DNA from: CAHJXF01 sp038254545 | Lineage (GTDB): Bacteria; Pseudomonadota; Gammaproteobacteria; Burkholderiales; Burkholderiaceae_D | Length of the DNA stretch: 64,000 nucleotides | NCBI GenBank assembly: GCA_038254545.1 | Contig: JBBSGB010000001.1 | Location: forward strand, 62,001-126,000 | Reading direction: 5' to 3' | Shown here: one piece after another, positions 8,134 through 16,329 of the stretch | Numbering within the stretch: position 1 is the first letter of the stretch | How the letters are laid out: each line of letters begins with the position of its first letter | Notes under the pieces: generated by a model | Told to the model about the DNA's origin: nothing | What the model saw: the letters and a program-made list of their open reading frames with translations, nothing else | Databases searched by the model: none | Program-made: the position numbers and the translations under genes

Positions 8134-9561
8134 TTGCAAAGCGTCGCTCTAGTGGGCAGGTCGGCAAGGCCTTCGGTCGCGATCGTCGGCGCAGGTTGGG
8201 CCGGACTCTCGGCGGCGGTCCGGTTCGCCGAAGCCGGCATCGCGTGCACGGTGTTCGAAGCATCGAAGACGCTCGGCGGCCGCGCGCGGCGCGTGCAGTG
8301 GCAAACCGCCGATGGTCGCGAGATCGCGCTCGATAACGGCCAGCACATTCTGATCGGCGCGTACCGCCATACGCTGGCCCTGCTCGCCAAGCTCGGCATC
8401 AATCTCGACGACGCGTTCGAGCGCACGCCACTTCAGATCGTCGCCACCAGCGGCTTCGAGCTTCGTGCATCGCGGCACCGCGCGCCGTGGCATCTCGTGA
8501 TCGGCATTCTCAGGGCGCGCAAGCTCGACTTCGACGAGCGCTGGGCAATGGCGACCTTCATGCTGCGCGCCAAGCGCATGGCCTGGACTCTCGAAAGCGA
8601 TTGCACGGTCGATGCCATGCTCGATGCGTGGGAACAACCTGCGTCCCTGACGCGCAAGCTGTGGGAACCGCTGTGCATCGCCGCGCTCAACACAACCAGC
8701 GACATCGCGTCCGCGCAAGTGTTTCTCAACGTCATGCGCGACAGCCTCGGCGCCGATGCGCGCGACTCGGACCTGCTGTTGCCGCTCGTCGATCTCGGGA
8801 GCCTGTTGCCCGATGCCGCTGCGGCATCCCTAGAACGCGGCGCGTCCGACATTCGATTCGGCGCGCGCATCCAGAACCTGAAGATCGAAGAGCACGGTGT
8901 GTCGATCGCGACCGGTTCCACCACCGATCTCGCAGATGCCGAGCGATTCGATGGCACCGTGCTTGCCGTTCCTCCGTACGAAGTGGTGCGCCTGCTGACG
9001 CCGACCGCGCTGCGCGATGCGCGCTATCGCCCGCTGATCGCAAGCTGCGAAGCCTTCGAGTTCCAGCCGATCGTCACGGCCTACCTGCAATACCGCGATC
9101 CGCCGCAATGGCCCGCGCGCATGCTCGCGCTCGAACCCGCGCCGCATCTCGACCTGTTCGGGCAATGGGCGTTCAATCGTTCCGAGCGCCTCGACGATGG
9201 AAGGCCGCACCAGCCCAACGCAGCACGAGGCCTGGTCGCCGTCGTCATCAGCGCCGACGGCTCGCATCGCGAGCTCGAACAGACCGAGTTGCTCGCGACG
9301 ATCGCGAGACAGCTTGCAAGCCAGTGCGGAATGCCGAGCCAGCCGATGGATGCGCGGCTGATCGTCGAAAAACGCGCCACCTTCGCGTGTACGCCAGCGC
9401 TCGCGCGGCCCGATGTCGAGACCTCGCATCTTCATGTCGCAATCGCCGGCGACTTCGTGTCCGAAGCCGCGCCCACCCTGCACTACCCGGCGACGCTGGA
9501 AGCGGCCGTGATCGCTGGTCAGCGAGCGGCAGAAAGCCTGATCGCAGCGCTTAGGTCGTAG
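8134..9561 (+). CDS. hpnE: Hydroxysqualene dehydroxylase HpnE
   Basis: FAD-dependent amine-oxidase-fold enzyme that reduces hydroxysqualene to squalene, the last step of the HpnCDE route. The dinucleotide motif is in VAIVGAGWAGLSAAVRFAEAG, near residue 15. The product has 475 residues. No ATG is suitably placed. A TTG at 8134 with GGAACAG upstream is used, and a GTG at 8152 is the alternative. It is separated from hpnD by the inverted nitrile hydratase operon, so it needs its own promoter in the 192-bp gap. Confidence 0.9.
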   Translation: MQSVALVGRSARPSVAIVGAGWAGLSAAVRFAEAGIACTVFEASKTLGGRARRVQWQTADGREIALDNGQHILIGAYRHTLALLAKLGINLDDAFERTPLQIVATSGFELRASRHRAPWHLVIGILRARKLDFDERWAMATFMLRAKRMAWTLESDCTVDAMLDAWEQPASLTRKLWEPLCIAALNTTSDIASAQVFLNVMRDSLGADARDSDLLLPLVDLGSLLPDAAAASLERGASDIRFGARIQNLKIEEHGVSIATGSTTDLADAERFDGTVLAVPPYEVVRLLTPTALRDARYRPLIASCEAFEFQPIVTAYLQYRDPPQWPARMLALEPAPHLDLFGQWAFNRSERLDDGRPHQPNAARGLVAVVISADGSHRELEQTELLATIARQLASQCGMPSQPMDARLIVEKRATFACTPALARPDVETSHLHVAIAGDFVSEAAPTLHYPATLEAAVIAGQRAAESLIAALRS

Positions 9562-9593
9562 CGCGGTCAAAGCCGTGCGCCGGCCGCCGGTCG

Positions 9594-10994
9594 CTAACCC
9601 GACCGCAACGCATCGAGCGCCTCGTCGATCCGCGACACGGCGATGATCGCCATTCCTTCGATCTTCGCGCTCGCGCCCTTCGGTGCATTGGCGCGCGGGA
9701 TCAACGCGCTGCCGAACCCGAGCTTGGCCGCTTCGCGCAATCGCTCCTGCCCGCGCGGCGCGGGCCGGATCTCGCCGGCGAGTCCGACCTCGCCGAACAC
9801 CACCATCCCGCGCGGCATCGGCTTGCCGCGCAGCGACGACTGTATCGCGCACAACACGGCGAGGTCGGCCGCGGGCTCGACGATCTTCACGCCGCCAACG
9901 GCGTTGACGAACACGTCCTGGTCGTAGCACGCGATCCCCGCGTGGCGATGCAGGACCGCGAGCAGCAACGCGAGCCGGTTCTGTTCGAGCCCGACCGAGA
10001 GGCGGCGGGGATTGGGGTTGTGCGCGGTATCGACCAGCGCCTGGATCTCGACGAGCAGCGGCCGCGTGCCTTCCTGCGTGACCAATACGCACGAGCCCGG
10101 CACGGTGCCGCCCTTTCCGTCCGGCCCGTGCTGCGAGAGGAACAACGCCGACGGATTCGACACGCCCTTCAATCCCCGCTCGGTCATTGCAAAGACGCCG
10201 AGCTCGTTGATCGCGCCGAAGCGGTTCTTGATCGCGCGCACGAGGCGAAAGCTAGAATGCGTGTCGCCTTCGAAGTACAGCACCGTATCGACGATGTGCT
10301 CGAGCACGCGCGGGCCGGCGAGCGTGCCTTCCTTGGTGACGTGGCCCACCAGAACGATGGTCGTGCCGACTTGCTTGGCGATGCGCGTCAACTGCGCCGC
10401 GCACTCGCGCACCTGCGCGACCGAACCCGGCGCCGACGTCAGCGCTTCCGAATACAGGGTCTGGATCGAATCGATCACCACGACGTCGGGCCGCTCGCTG
10501 GTGATCGCAGCCTGGATCTTCTCGAGATTAATTTCGGCGAGCAGCCGCAAATCCGCGCCCCATCCGCTCTCCTCGCCGGCGAGCCTGCGCGCACGCAACG
10601 CGATCTGCGCGCCCGACTCCTCACCGCTCACGTAGAGCGTGCGCTTGGTCATCGACAGGACCGACATGGCCTGCAGCAACAAGGTCGACTTGCCGATGCC
10701 GGGATCGCCGCCGATCAGCACGACCGCGCCCGCGACCATGCCGCCGCCCAGCACGCGATCGAACTCTTCGATGCCGCTCGAGAAGCGTGGAACTTCGGCC
10801 GCATCGATTTCCGACAGTGCCCGAACCGGCGTCGATGCGGTCAGCGATGCGAAGCGATGGGTGGTCGGGCTCGGCGCTTCCGCGACGCCTTCGATCAGCG
10901 TATTCCATACGGAGCAATGCGGGCACTGGCCCTGCCACTTCGAAGTCTGCCCGCCACATTCGGAACACACATAAACGGTTTTCGGTTTGGCCAC
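9594..10994 (-). CDS. radA: DNA repair protein RadA
   Basis: RecA-like ATPase that drives branch migration in recombination. The 466-residue product has the zinc finger Cys10, Cys13, Cys24 and Cys27, the Walker A GGDPGIGKST, the RadA-specific KNRFG motif (within IKNRFGAINELGVF) and a C-terminal Lon-like domain. The start is a GTG at 10994 with AGAAGGA upstream. Longer reading through to 11285 overlaps alr and is a frame artefact. It lies 31 bp after alr and is likely co-transcribed with it. Confidence 0.95.
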   Translation of the reverse strand: MAKPKTVYVCSECGGQTSKWQGQCPHCSVWNTLIEGVAEAPSPTTHRFASLTASTPVRALSEIDAAEVPRFSSGIEEFDRVLGGGMVAGAVVLIGGDPGIGKSTLLLQAMSVLSMTKRTLYVSGEESGAQIALRARRLAGEESGWGADLRLLAEINLEKIQAAITSERPDVVVIDSIQTLYSEALTSAPGSVAQVRECAAQLTRIAKQVGTTIVLVGHVTKEGTLAGPRVLEHIVDTVLYFEGDTHSSFRLVRAIKNRFGAINELGVFAMTERGLKGVSNPSALFLSQHGPDGKGGTVPGSCVLVTQEGTRPLLVEIQALVDTAHNPNPRRLSVGLEQNRLALLLAVLHRHAGIACYDQDVFVNAVGGVKIVEPAADLAVLCAIQSSLRGKPMPRGMVVFGEVGLAGEIRPAPRGQERLREAAKLGFGSALIPRANAPKGASAKIEGMAIIAVSRIDEALDALRSG

Positions 10995-11025
10995 GCGCGA
11001 TGCATCCTTCTTTGAGTCGACGCGC

Positions 11026-12156
11026 TCAGTCGACCGTGATGACGGGCACACGCGGCGCGAGCGCGCACAGGAGTTCATAACAGTTCGTGCCCGCAGCCTG
11101 CGCGACTTCATCGACGGGCAGTTGCGCTCCCCACAACTCGACCGCACTGCCGACCGTCGCGTGCGGCGCGTTCGTGAGATCGACGGTGAGCATGTCCATC
11201 GAAACGCGGCCGATCGTGCGCGTGCGCACGCCATCGACCGTGATCGGCGTGCCGGTCGGCGCGACGCGCGGATAGCCGTCCGCATAGCCGCACGCGACGA
11301 TACCGACGCGCATCTCGCGCTCGGCCGAATAGCGGTGGCCGTAGCCGACGACGTCGCCGGTCTGCAAGTGTTGAACGGCGATCAATTCGCTGTGCAGTTC
11401 CATCGCGGGTAGCAAGCCGAAGTCGGCGGCAGTGCGCGTGGCAAACGGTGAAGCGCCGTAAAGCATGATCCCCGGACGCACCCAATCGGCATGGGTCTCG
11501 GGATGCGCGAGGATGGCCGCGGAATTGGCGAGCGAGCGCGGGCCTGTCAAGCCACCCGTGCCACGCTCGAAAGCCGCCAGTTGCTCGGTCACGCCTTCGG
11601 GTCGGTCGGCGTTCGCGAAGTGCGTCATCAAGGTGATGGTGCCGACCTTCAAAGTCGCGACCAGGCGTTCATGCGCCTGGCGATAACGCGCCGACGAAAA
11701 GCCGAGGCGGTTCATGCCGGTGTTCATCTTCAGATAGACGTCGATCGGGCGATCGATTCGAGCGGCCTCGATCATCGCGATCTGCTCGTCGTGATGGACC
11801 GTGACCGTGACGCCGAGGCGCGCCGCGAGATCGAGGTCGGCCGGGTCGAAGCAACCCTCGAGCAGCAATACGTGCAGACGCCAGCCGAGTTCGCGCAGGG
11901 TTTCTGCCGTGGCGGTTTCGAGGATTGCGATGCCGTCGGCGCGCACGAGCGCGGGGCTGCTATCGGTCAGCAGGCGGATCAGGCCGTGACCATAGGCGTC
12001 GGCCTTCAACACGGCCCACACTTTCGAATGCGGTGCGGCCTTGCGAACGATGGCGATGTTGTGTGCGATGGCTCGTCTCGAGACGAGCGCTTTGATGGGT
12101 CGAGACACGGGCGAGAGATGTGGGGCGTGTTGATTGCGAAGGTGGAGAGGCGCCAT
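11026..12156 (-). CDS. alr: Alanine racemase
   Basis: PLP-dependent racemase supplying D-alanine for peptidoglycan. The PLP lysine is Lys51 in AVLKADAYGHG, and the catalytic Tyr lies in IMLYGASPF. The 376-residue length is typical. Start 12156 (MAPLHLRNQHAP) follows GGGGAA. The frame stays open to 12345, but the upstream part has no family similarity. It is divergent from lplT by 221 bp and followed by radA. Confidence 0.95.
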   Translation of the reverse strand: MAPLHLRNQHAPHLSPVSRPIKALVSRRAIAHNIAIVRKAAPHSKVWAVLKADAYGHGLIRLLTDSSPALVRADGIAILETATAETLRELGWRLHVLLLEGCFDPADLDLAARLGVTVTVHHDEQIAMIEAARIDRPIDVYLKMNTGMNRLGFSSARYRQAHERLVATLKVGTITLMTHFANADRPEGVTEQLAAFERGTGGLTGPRSLANSAAILAHPETHADWVRPGIMLYGASPFATRTAADFGLLPAMELHSELIAVQHLQTGDVVGYGHRYSAEREMRVGIVACGYADGYPRVAPTGTPITVDGVRTRTIGRVSMDMLTVDLTNAPHATVGSAVELWGAQLPVDEVAQAAGTNCYELLCALAPRVPVITVD

Positions 12157-12377
12157 GATAATTCCCCAGGCCCATGTCTTGATCCGCCGAACAGCGCCGC
12201 CGACAATGCGGCGGTCGTGCAAACGATTCATGCTATAACCCTGCGCGCAAAGGGGACGTATAGATTCCCGTAGCGGCGCGCCACAAGCCACCAGGTGCAT
12301 CCATGCCGCAGCATGCAGGGATGCACGCTCATCCGGCCGCATCAAGCGGCTCGATAATCTGGAGACAGGCTTAACGC

Positions 12378-13691
12378 ATGAAGCGCGGTTTCTACACGAT
12401 CATGGCAGCGCAATTCTTTTCGTCGCTGGCCGACAATGCGTTGCTCATCGCCGCGATCTCGTTGCTCATCCAGATCTCCGCGCCGGAGTGGATGACGCCG
12501 CTGCTGAAATTGTTCTTCGGGCTTTCGTATGTCGTGCTTGCGGCCTTCGTCGGCGCGTTCGCCGATGCGATGCCCAAGGGTCGCGTGATGTTCATCACCA
12601 ACAGCATCAAGATCGTGGGCTGCATGGTGATGCTGTTCGGCGCGCATCCGCTGGTCGCTTATGCGATCGTGGGCTTGGGCGCGGCGGCATATTCCCCGGC
12701 TAAGTACGGCATCCTCACCGAACTGTTGCCCGCCGAAGCGCTCGTCAAGGCCAATGGATGGATCGAGGGGCTGACCGTGTGCTCGATCATCATGGGCACC
12801 GTGCTGGGCGGCCAGCTCGTCGGCCAGAAGCTCTCGACCTTGATGCTGTCGTTCGACATGCCGTGGGTCGATACCGGCATCGACACGGCGCCGCAGGCGG
12901 CCATCGTCGTCATCGCTGGCGTCTACGCATTGGCCGCGCTGATCAACCTGCGCATTCCCGACACGGGTGTTCGCTATGCGCATCAGGAACGCAACCCGGC
13001 GCGCCTGATCGTCGATTTCGCGCAGTGCTTCACGACCTTGTGGCACGATAAACTCGGTCAGATTTCGCTCGCGGTCACGACGCTGTTCTGGGGCGCGGGG
13101 GCGACACTGCAATTCATCGTGTTGCGCTGGGCCGCATCCGCGTTGGGGCTCGACCTCACGCAAGGCGCGACGCTGCAGGCGGTGGTGGCCATCGGCATCG
13201 CCGCGGGCGCGGTACTTGCCGCGCGCGTTCCGCTCAAGCGCGCGTTGTCGGTGTTGCCGGTGGGCATCCTGATGGGCCTTCTGGTGATGAGCCTCGCCTT
13301 CTTCCGGCGCGACAGCTTCCCCGACTTCGTGCTCGAAGGATTCGGCATGCAGGTGCCGCTCTACCTCGCATTGGCCAGCCTGCTACTGATGGCGATCGGC
13401 GGCCTAGCGGGATTCTTCGTCGTGCCGATGAACGCCCTGCTCCAGCACCGCGGCCACGTGCTGATGAGCGCGGGCCATTCGATCGCGGTGCAGAACTTCA
13501 ACGAGAACCTCTCGGTGCTGATGATGCTGTTCCTCTACACCATCCTGGTTCGCTACGACCTCTCGGTGCCGCACATCATCCTTCTCTTCGGCGCCTTCGT
13601 GGTCGGCTCGATGCTGCTGGTGGTGAGACGTCATCGCATGAACCTGCGCCGCGCCGATCCGCTGCTGTTGGTTCGCGAAGGACGGAACTAA
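12378..13691 (+). CDS. lplT: Lysophospholipid transporter LplT (MFS)
   Basis: Inner-membrane MFS flippase that moves lysophospholipids inward for re-acylation. The 437-residue product has about twelve hydrophobic segments. The N-terminal FYTIMAAQFFSSLADNAL and the FADAMPKGR loop are characteristic of LplT. ATG 12378 follows GGAGACAGG. The acyltransferase partner Aas is not adjacent. It stands divergently from alr. Confidence 0.9.
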   Translation: MKRGFYTIMAAQFFSSLADNALLIAAISLLIQISAPEWMTPLLKLFFGLSYVVLAAFVGAFADAMPKGRVMFITNSIKIVGCMVMLFGAHPLVAYAIVGLGAAAYSPAKYGILTELLPAEALVKANGWIEGLTVCSIIMGTVLGGQLVGQKLSTLMLSFDMPWVDTGIDTAPQAAIVVIAGVYALAALINLRIPDTGVRYAHQERNPARLIVDFAQCFTTLWHDKLGQISLAVTTLFWGAGATLQFIVLRWAASALGLDLTQGATLQAVVAIGIAAGAVLAARVPLKRALSVLPVGILMGLLVMSLAFFRRDSFPDFVLEGFGMQVPLYLALASLLLMAIGGLAGFFVVPMNALLQHRGHVLMSAGHSIAVQNFNENLSVLMMLFLYTILVRYDLSVPHIILLFGAFVVGSMLLVVRRHRMNLRRADPLLLVREGRN

Positions 13692-13730
13692 TACGCATTG
13701 CGAGCTGCGCGCTGCAGCGCGCCCTCGCGC

Positions 13731-14480
13731 TCACGCTGCGCTTTCTGCGCTGGTGCTCTCGGCTATGCGTTTGGCCAGGCACAGATCGGCCCACGCCTTC
13801 GCCTTCTCCTGCGGCGAGCGCAGCAGATAGGCCGGGTGATAGGTGACGACCACCGGGATGTCGCGGCCGGCTATCGATACGCGATGCTCCTTGCCACGCA
13901 GGCTCGCGATGCTGGCCTCGCGACCCAGCAGTGCGGCGCTGGCAAACTTGCCGACGACCAGGATCAGGCGCGGCGCCAGCAAGTCGATCTGCCTCCTCAG
14001 AAACGGCAGGCATTGCGCGACCTCGTCGGGCGCAGGGTCGCGGTTGCCGGGCGGCCGGCACTTCAGCACGTTGGCAATGAAGACGTTGCGTTCGCGCGAG
14101 AGCCCCACCGACGCGAGCATCGCATCGAGCAGGCGTCCCGCCTGACCGACGAAAGGCTCGCCTCGCGCATCTTCGTCGGCACCGGGGGCCTCGCCGATGA
14201 TCATCCAGTGGGGAAGCGCATTTTCATCCACCGGGCCGACCCCGAACACAGTCTGCGTCCGCGTCTCGCACAGGCGGCATGCGCGACAGACACTGACGGT
14301 CTCGATCAATCGATCCCAGGGCATCATGGCGATCGTGGCGGCGCGATCCTCGATCGGTTCTTGCTCTTGCATGGCCGCCGGTGCATCGACTTCTCGGCGG
14401 ACCCAGATCGGGCCGAGCCCCATCGCTTCGATTGCACGGAGTTGTTGATCCCGCATCGGGTCCTTCTTCACAGCCTTCAT
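13731..14480 (-). CDS. Uracil-DNA glycosylase, family 4 (Fe-S)
   Basis: Removes uracil from DNA after cytosine deamination. Motif 1 is GEAPGADEDARGEPFVGQAG near residues 96-115. Four Cys at 65, 68, 141 and 157 have the spacing of the 4Fe-4S ligands in family-4 enzymes. The C-terminal TYHPAYLLR carries the conserved His. The product has 249 residues with about 60 extra at the N-terminus. It is the last gene of a tsaB-rimI-glycosylase operon, 9 bp after rimI. Confidence 0.93.
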   Translation of the reverse strand: MKAVKKDPMRDQQLRAIEAMGLGPIWVRREVDAPAAMQEQEPIEDRAATIAMMPWDRLIETVSVCRACRLCETRTQTVFGVGPVDENALPHWMIIGEAPGADEDARGEPFVGQAGRLLDAMLASVGLSRERNVFIANVLKCRPPGNRDPAPDEVAQCLPFLRRQIDLLAPRLILVVGKFASAALLGREASIASLRGKEHRVSIAGRDIPVVVTYHPAYLLRSPQEKAKAWADLCLAKRIAESTSAESAA

Positions 14481-14489
14481 CGGGCGCCG

Positions 14490-15014
14490 TTACAGTTGCA
14501 AGCGCATCACGATCGCGTCTTCACGCGATTGCTGATCGCTGGCGCTGGCCGGGTAATAGCGGCGGCGCAGGCCGTGCTCGCGAAAGCCGAAGCACCGATA
14601 GACCGCCAGCGCCCGCGAGTTGGAGGGGCGCACTTCGAGGATCACCGAAGACGCGTGATATTCGAGTGCGAGCGCGGTCGCCTTGCGCAACAGGTATAAA
14701 CCGTGGCCGCATCGTTGCCACGGTATGGCGACGCTGACATTCAACAGATGGGCCTCGTCGATCGCGGCCATCAGCACGAAGTAACCGATGATCGCTTGCG
14801 CATGTTGCTTCACAGGATCGCCCGAAGGATGGGACGGGCGCAAGACCCACGCGCAATAGCCTGCCGTGAGCGAATCGACGAAGTTGCCTTCGGTCCAGGG
14901 CGCGGCATAGAGCGACCGCTCGATCGCCGCGACATCGGCGATGTCGGCGAGACGCATCGGCGCGAGCGCGACGCTGGCCGGGTCGTGGATCGTCGCGATC
15001 GGTTGCGCACTCAC
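14490..15014 (-). CDS. rimI: Ribosomal protein bS18 alanine N-acetyltransferase RimI
   Basis: GNAT acetyltransferase. The 174-residue product carries the acetyl-CoA site around IPWQRCGHGLYLL and the C-terminal EVRPSNSRALAVYRCFGF typical of RimI. The GTG at 15014, 4 nt after the tsaB stop with GGAG upstream, is preferred over a start inside tsaB (15062). RimI and TsaB are frequent neighbours. Confidence 0.9.
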   Translation of the reverse strand: MSAQPIATIHDPASVALAPMRLADIADVAAIERSLYAAPWTEGNFVDSLTAGYCAWVLRPSHPSGDPVKQHAQAIIGYFVLMAAIDEAHLLNVSVAIPWQRCGHGLYLLRKATALALEYHASSVILEVRPSNSRALAVYRCFGFREHGLRRRYYPASASDQQSREDAIVMRLQL

Positions 15015-15018
15015 GGCG

Positions 15019-15789
15019 TCAGGCTCCGTGAAGGACGGCCGGCGAAATGCGAGCCGCCGCAAGGTCTTGACGCTTCGTTTCGCGTTCAGCCGTGGTCAGG
15101 GCCACGTCATCGCGCACGTAGAGCGGGCTCGCGTTCTCGGGCGCAATCGCCTTGCCGTCCATCCACGCAATGCGACCGAGCTTCGCGACGTCGACCGCAT
15201 TCGCGGTGTCGCGATGAATCACGCGTTCCACCAAGCCGTCGAGCGCGTCGCCGTGAACCGCCCACGCATTGCCGCAGCCCAGCGCGATCGGACCGCCGAT
15301 GCGTTCAGCGATTCGATCGCGAAGTGCTGTGGGCGTGGCGAGAGCGGGCGGCATTGCCACGGTCAATCGGCCAGAGGCACTATGCAGCAAGGTCCAATAG
15401 ACCTCGCCCATACGCGCGTCCATCACGACAAGAATTTCCGCAGGCGGCTCGGTCGGAGATTCGATGACCGAAAGGCCGATGGCGTCGAGCGTTCCGACCG
15501 GGACCACCGGGCGATCCACGCCGAATGCGAGGCCTTGCGCCACTGCGCAGGCGACGCGCAGTCCGGTGAAAGAGCCCGGACCCGCGGCATAGGCGATGAC
15601 ATCGCATCGAGACAGCGACACCGACGCATCGGCCAGCACATCCCTGACCATGGGCAGCACGTACTTCGAGTGGGCATTTCCGACGGCTGCGCGCCGGGCA
15701 TATATATGAGGTTCAAGCGCGGATCCGCGCGCGAGCGCCACCGAACACGACGTGCCGGAGGTATCGATGCCAAGGACGACGAGGTTCAC
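15019..15789 (-). CDS. tsaB: tRNA threonylcarbamoyladenosine biosynthesis protein TsaB
   Basis: Partner of TsaD and TsaE in forming t6A37 in tRNAs that read ANN codons. The ASKHA fold shows VLGIDTSGTSCSVAL at the N-terminus and AAGPGSFTGLRV near residue 70. About 256 residues from a GTG at 15789 (VNLVVLGIDTSG). A TTG at 15804 is an alternative. Neither start has a strong Shine-Dalgarno. It is the first gene of tsaB-rimI-glycosylase. Confidence 0.93.
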   Translation of the reverse strand: MNLVVLGIDTSGTSCSVALARGSALEPHIYARRAAVGNAHSKYVLPMVRDVLADASVSLSRCDVIAYAAGPGSFTGLRVACAVAQGLAFGVDRPVVPVGTLDAIGLSVIESPTEPPAEILVVMDARMGEVYWTLLHSASGRLTVAMPPALATPTALRDRIAERIGGPIALGCGNAWAVHGDALDGLVERVIHRDTANAVDVAKLGRIAWMDGKAIAPENASPLYVRDDVALTTAERETKRQDLAAARISPAVLHGA

Positions 15790-16112
15790 GAGATGTGGCA
15801 GCAATTCGAAACCGACACCGAAGTAAATGAGTCTTCGAGTTTAGAGGACTGCTCGCCAGACCGGGGAACCGGTGCGCTCCCGGGATTACTTTCGGCGCCA
15901 TCGAGCATGCGGCCGATGGCGTTGTAGGATCACAACAAACTGGACTTGCCCTCGACTTACCCCTCTTTTCAAAAGTACGAGCCTGATTGAGCTATGGTAA
16001 ATGAATAGAACACCCTCATCTAAGCATGGCAATCAACAGCAGAAGCGGCAACATCGGGCGCCGCTCCAGTTGCCGCGCGAAAGTCCGCGAGACCCTTCGC
16101 GGATGAGATTGA
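15790..16112. other. Gene-free stretch upstream of tsaB
   Basis: No convincing reading frame on either strand. It must hold the tsaB promoter and contains the hairpin at 16084-16103. Nothing else is evident. Confidence 0.5.
16084..16103 (-). terminator. Hairpin just after the small peptide gene
   Basis: TCCGCGA pairs with TCGCGGA around a 6-nt loop. It begins 9 nt past the stop codon of the 40-codon gene and is followed on the minus strand by only a short T-run (CTTTC). It may be a weak terminator of that gene. Confidence 0.45.
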
Positions 16113-16235
16113 TCAGTATTCGACAGCGGGCGTACCGCCTCCGACCTGAACGAGATCGGCATCGGCGACAAACACATATTGCGGCGGTTGCGCGTTGGAG
16201 AGGATGTCGGCGAGGGTTTGCAGATCAGCGATCAT
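16113..16235 (-). CDS. Unannotated 40-residue peptide ending GGGTPAVEY
   Basis: I do not recognise this family. The ATG at 16235 has GGAG 9 nt upstream, the codons have the third-position GC of neighbouring genes, and a hairpin follows the stop. The peptide starts MIADLQTLADIL, continues PPQYVFVADADL and ends VQVGGGTPAVEY. If the second and third Gly are positions -2 and -1, then Val -4, Leu -7, Asp -8 and Val -12 match the double-glycine leader pattern, leaving a six-residue tail (TPAVEY). This is inference. The gene is divergent from a TPR-HD-GYP gene, 94 bp apart. A longer in-frame start at 16331 lacks a ribosome site. Confidence 0.55.
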   Translation of the reverse strand: MIADLQTLADILSNAQPPQYVFVADADLVQVGGGTPAVEY

Positions 16236-16329
16236 GATAGGGCTCCGAGGTTGTTCTGGTGAGATGGCATGGTTGTCGTGGGCGACTGGTTCGAAGGCTA
16301 CGGTAGTTACAACCTGATTGCGAAATTTC

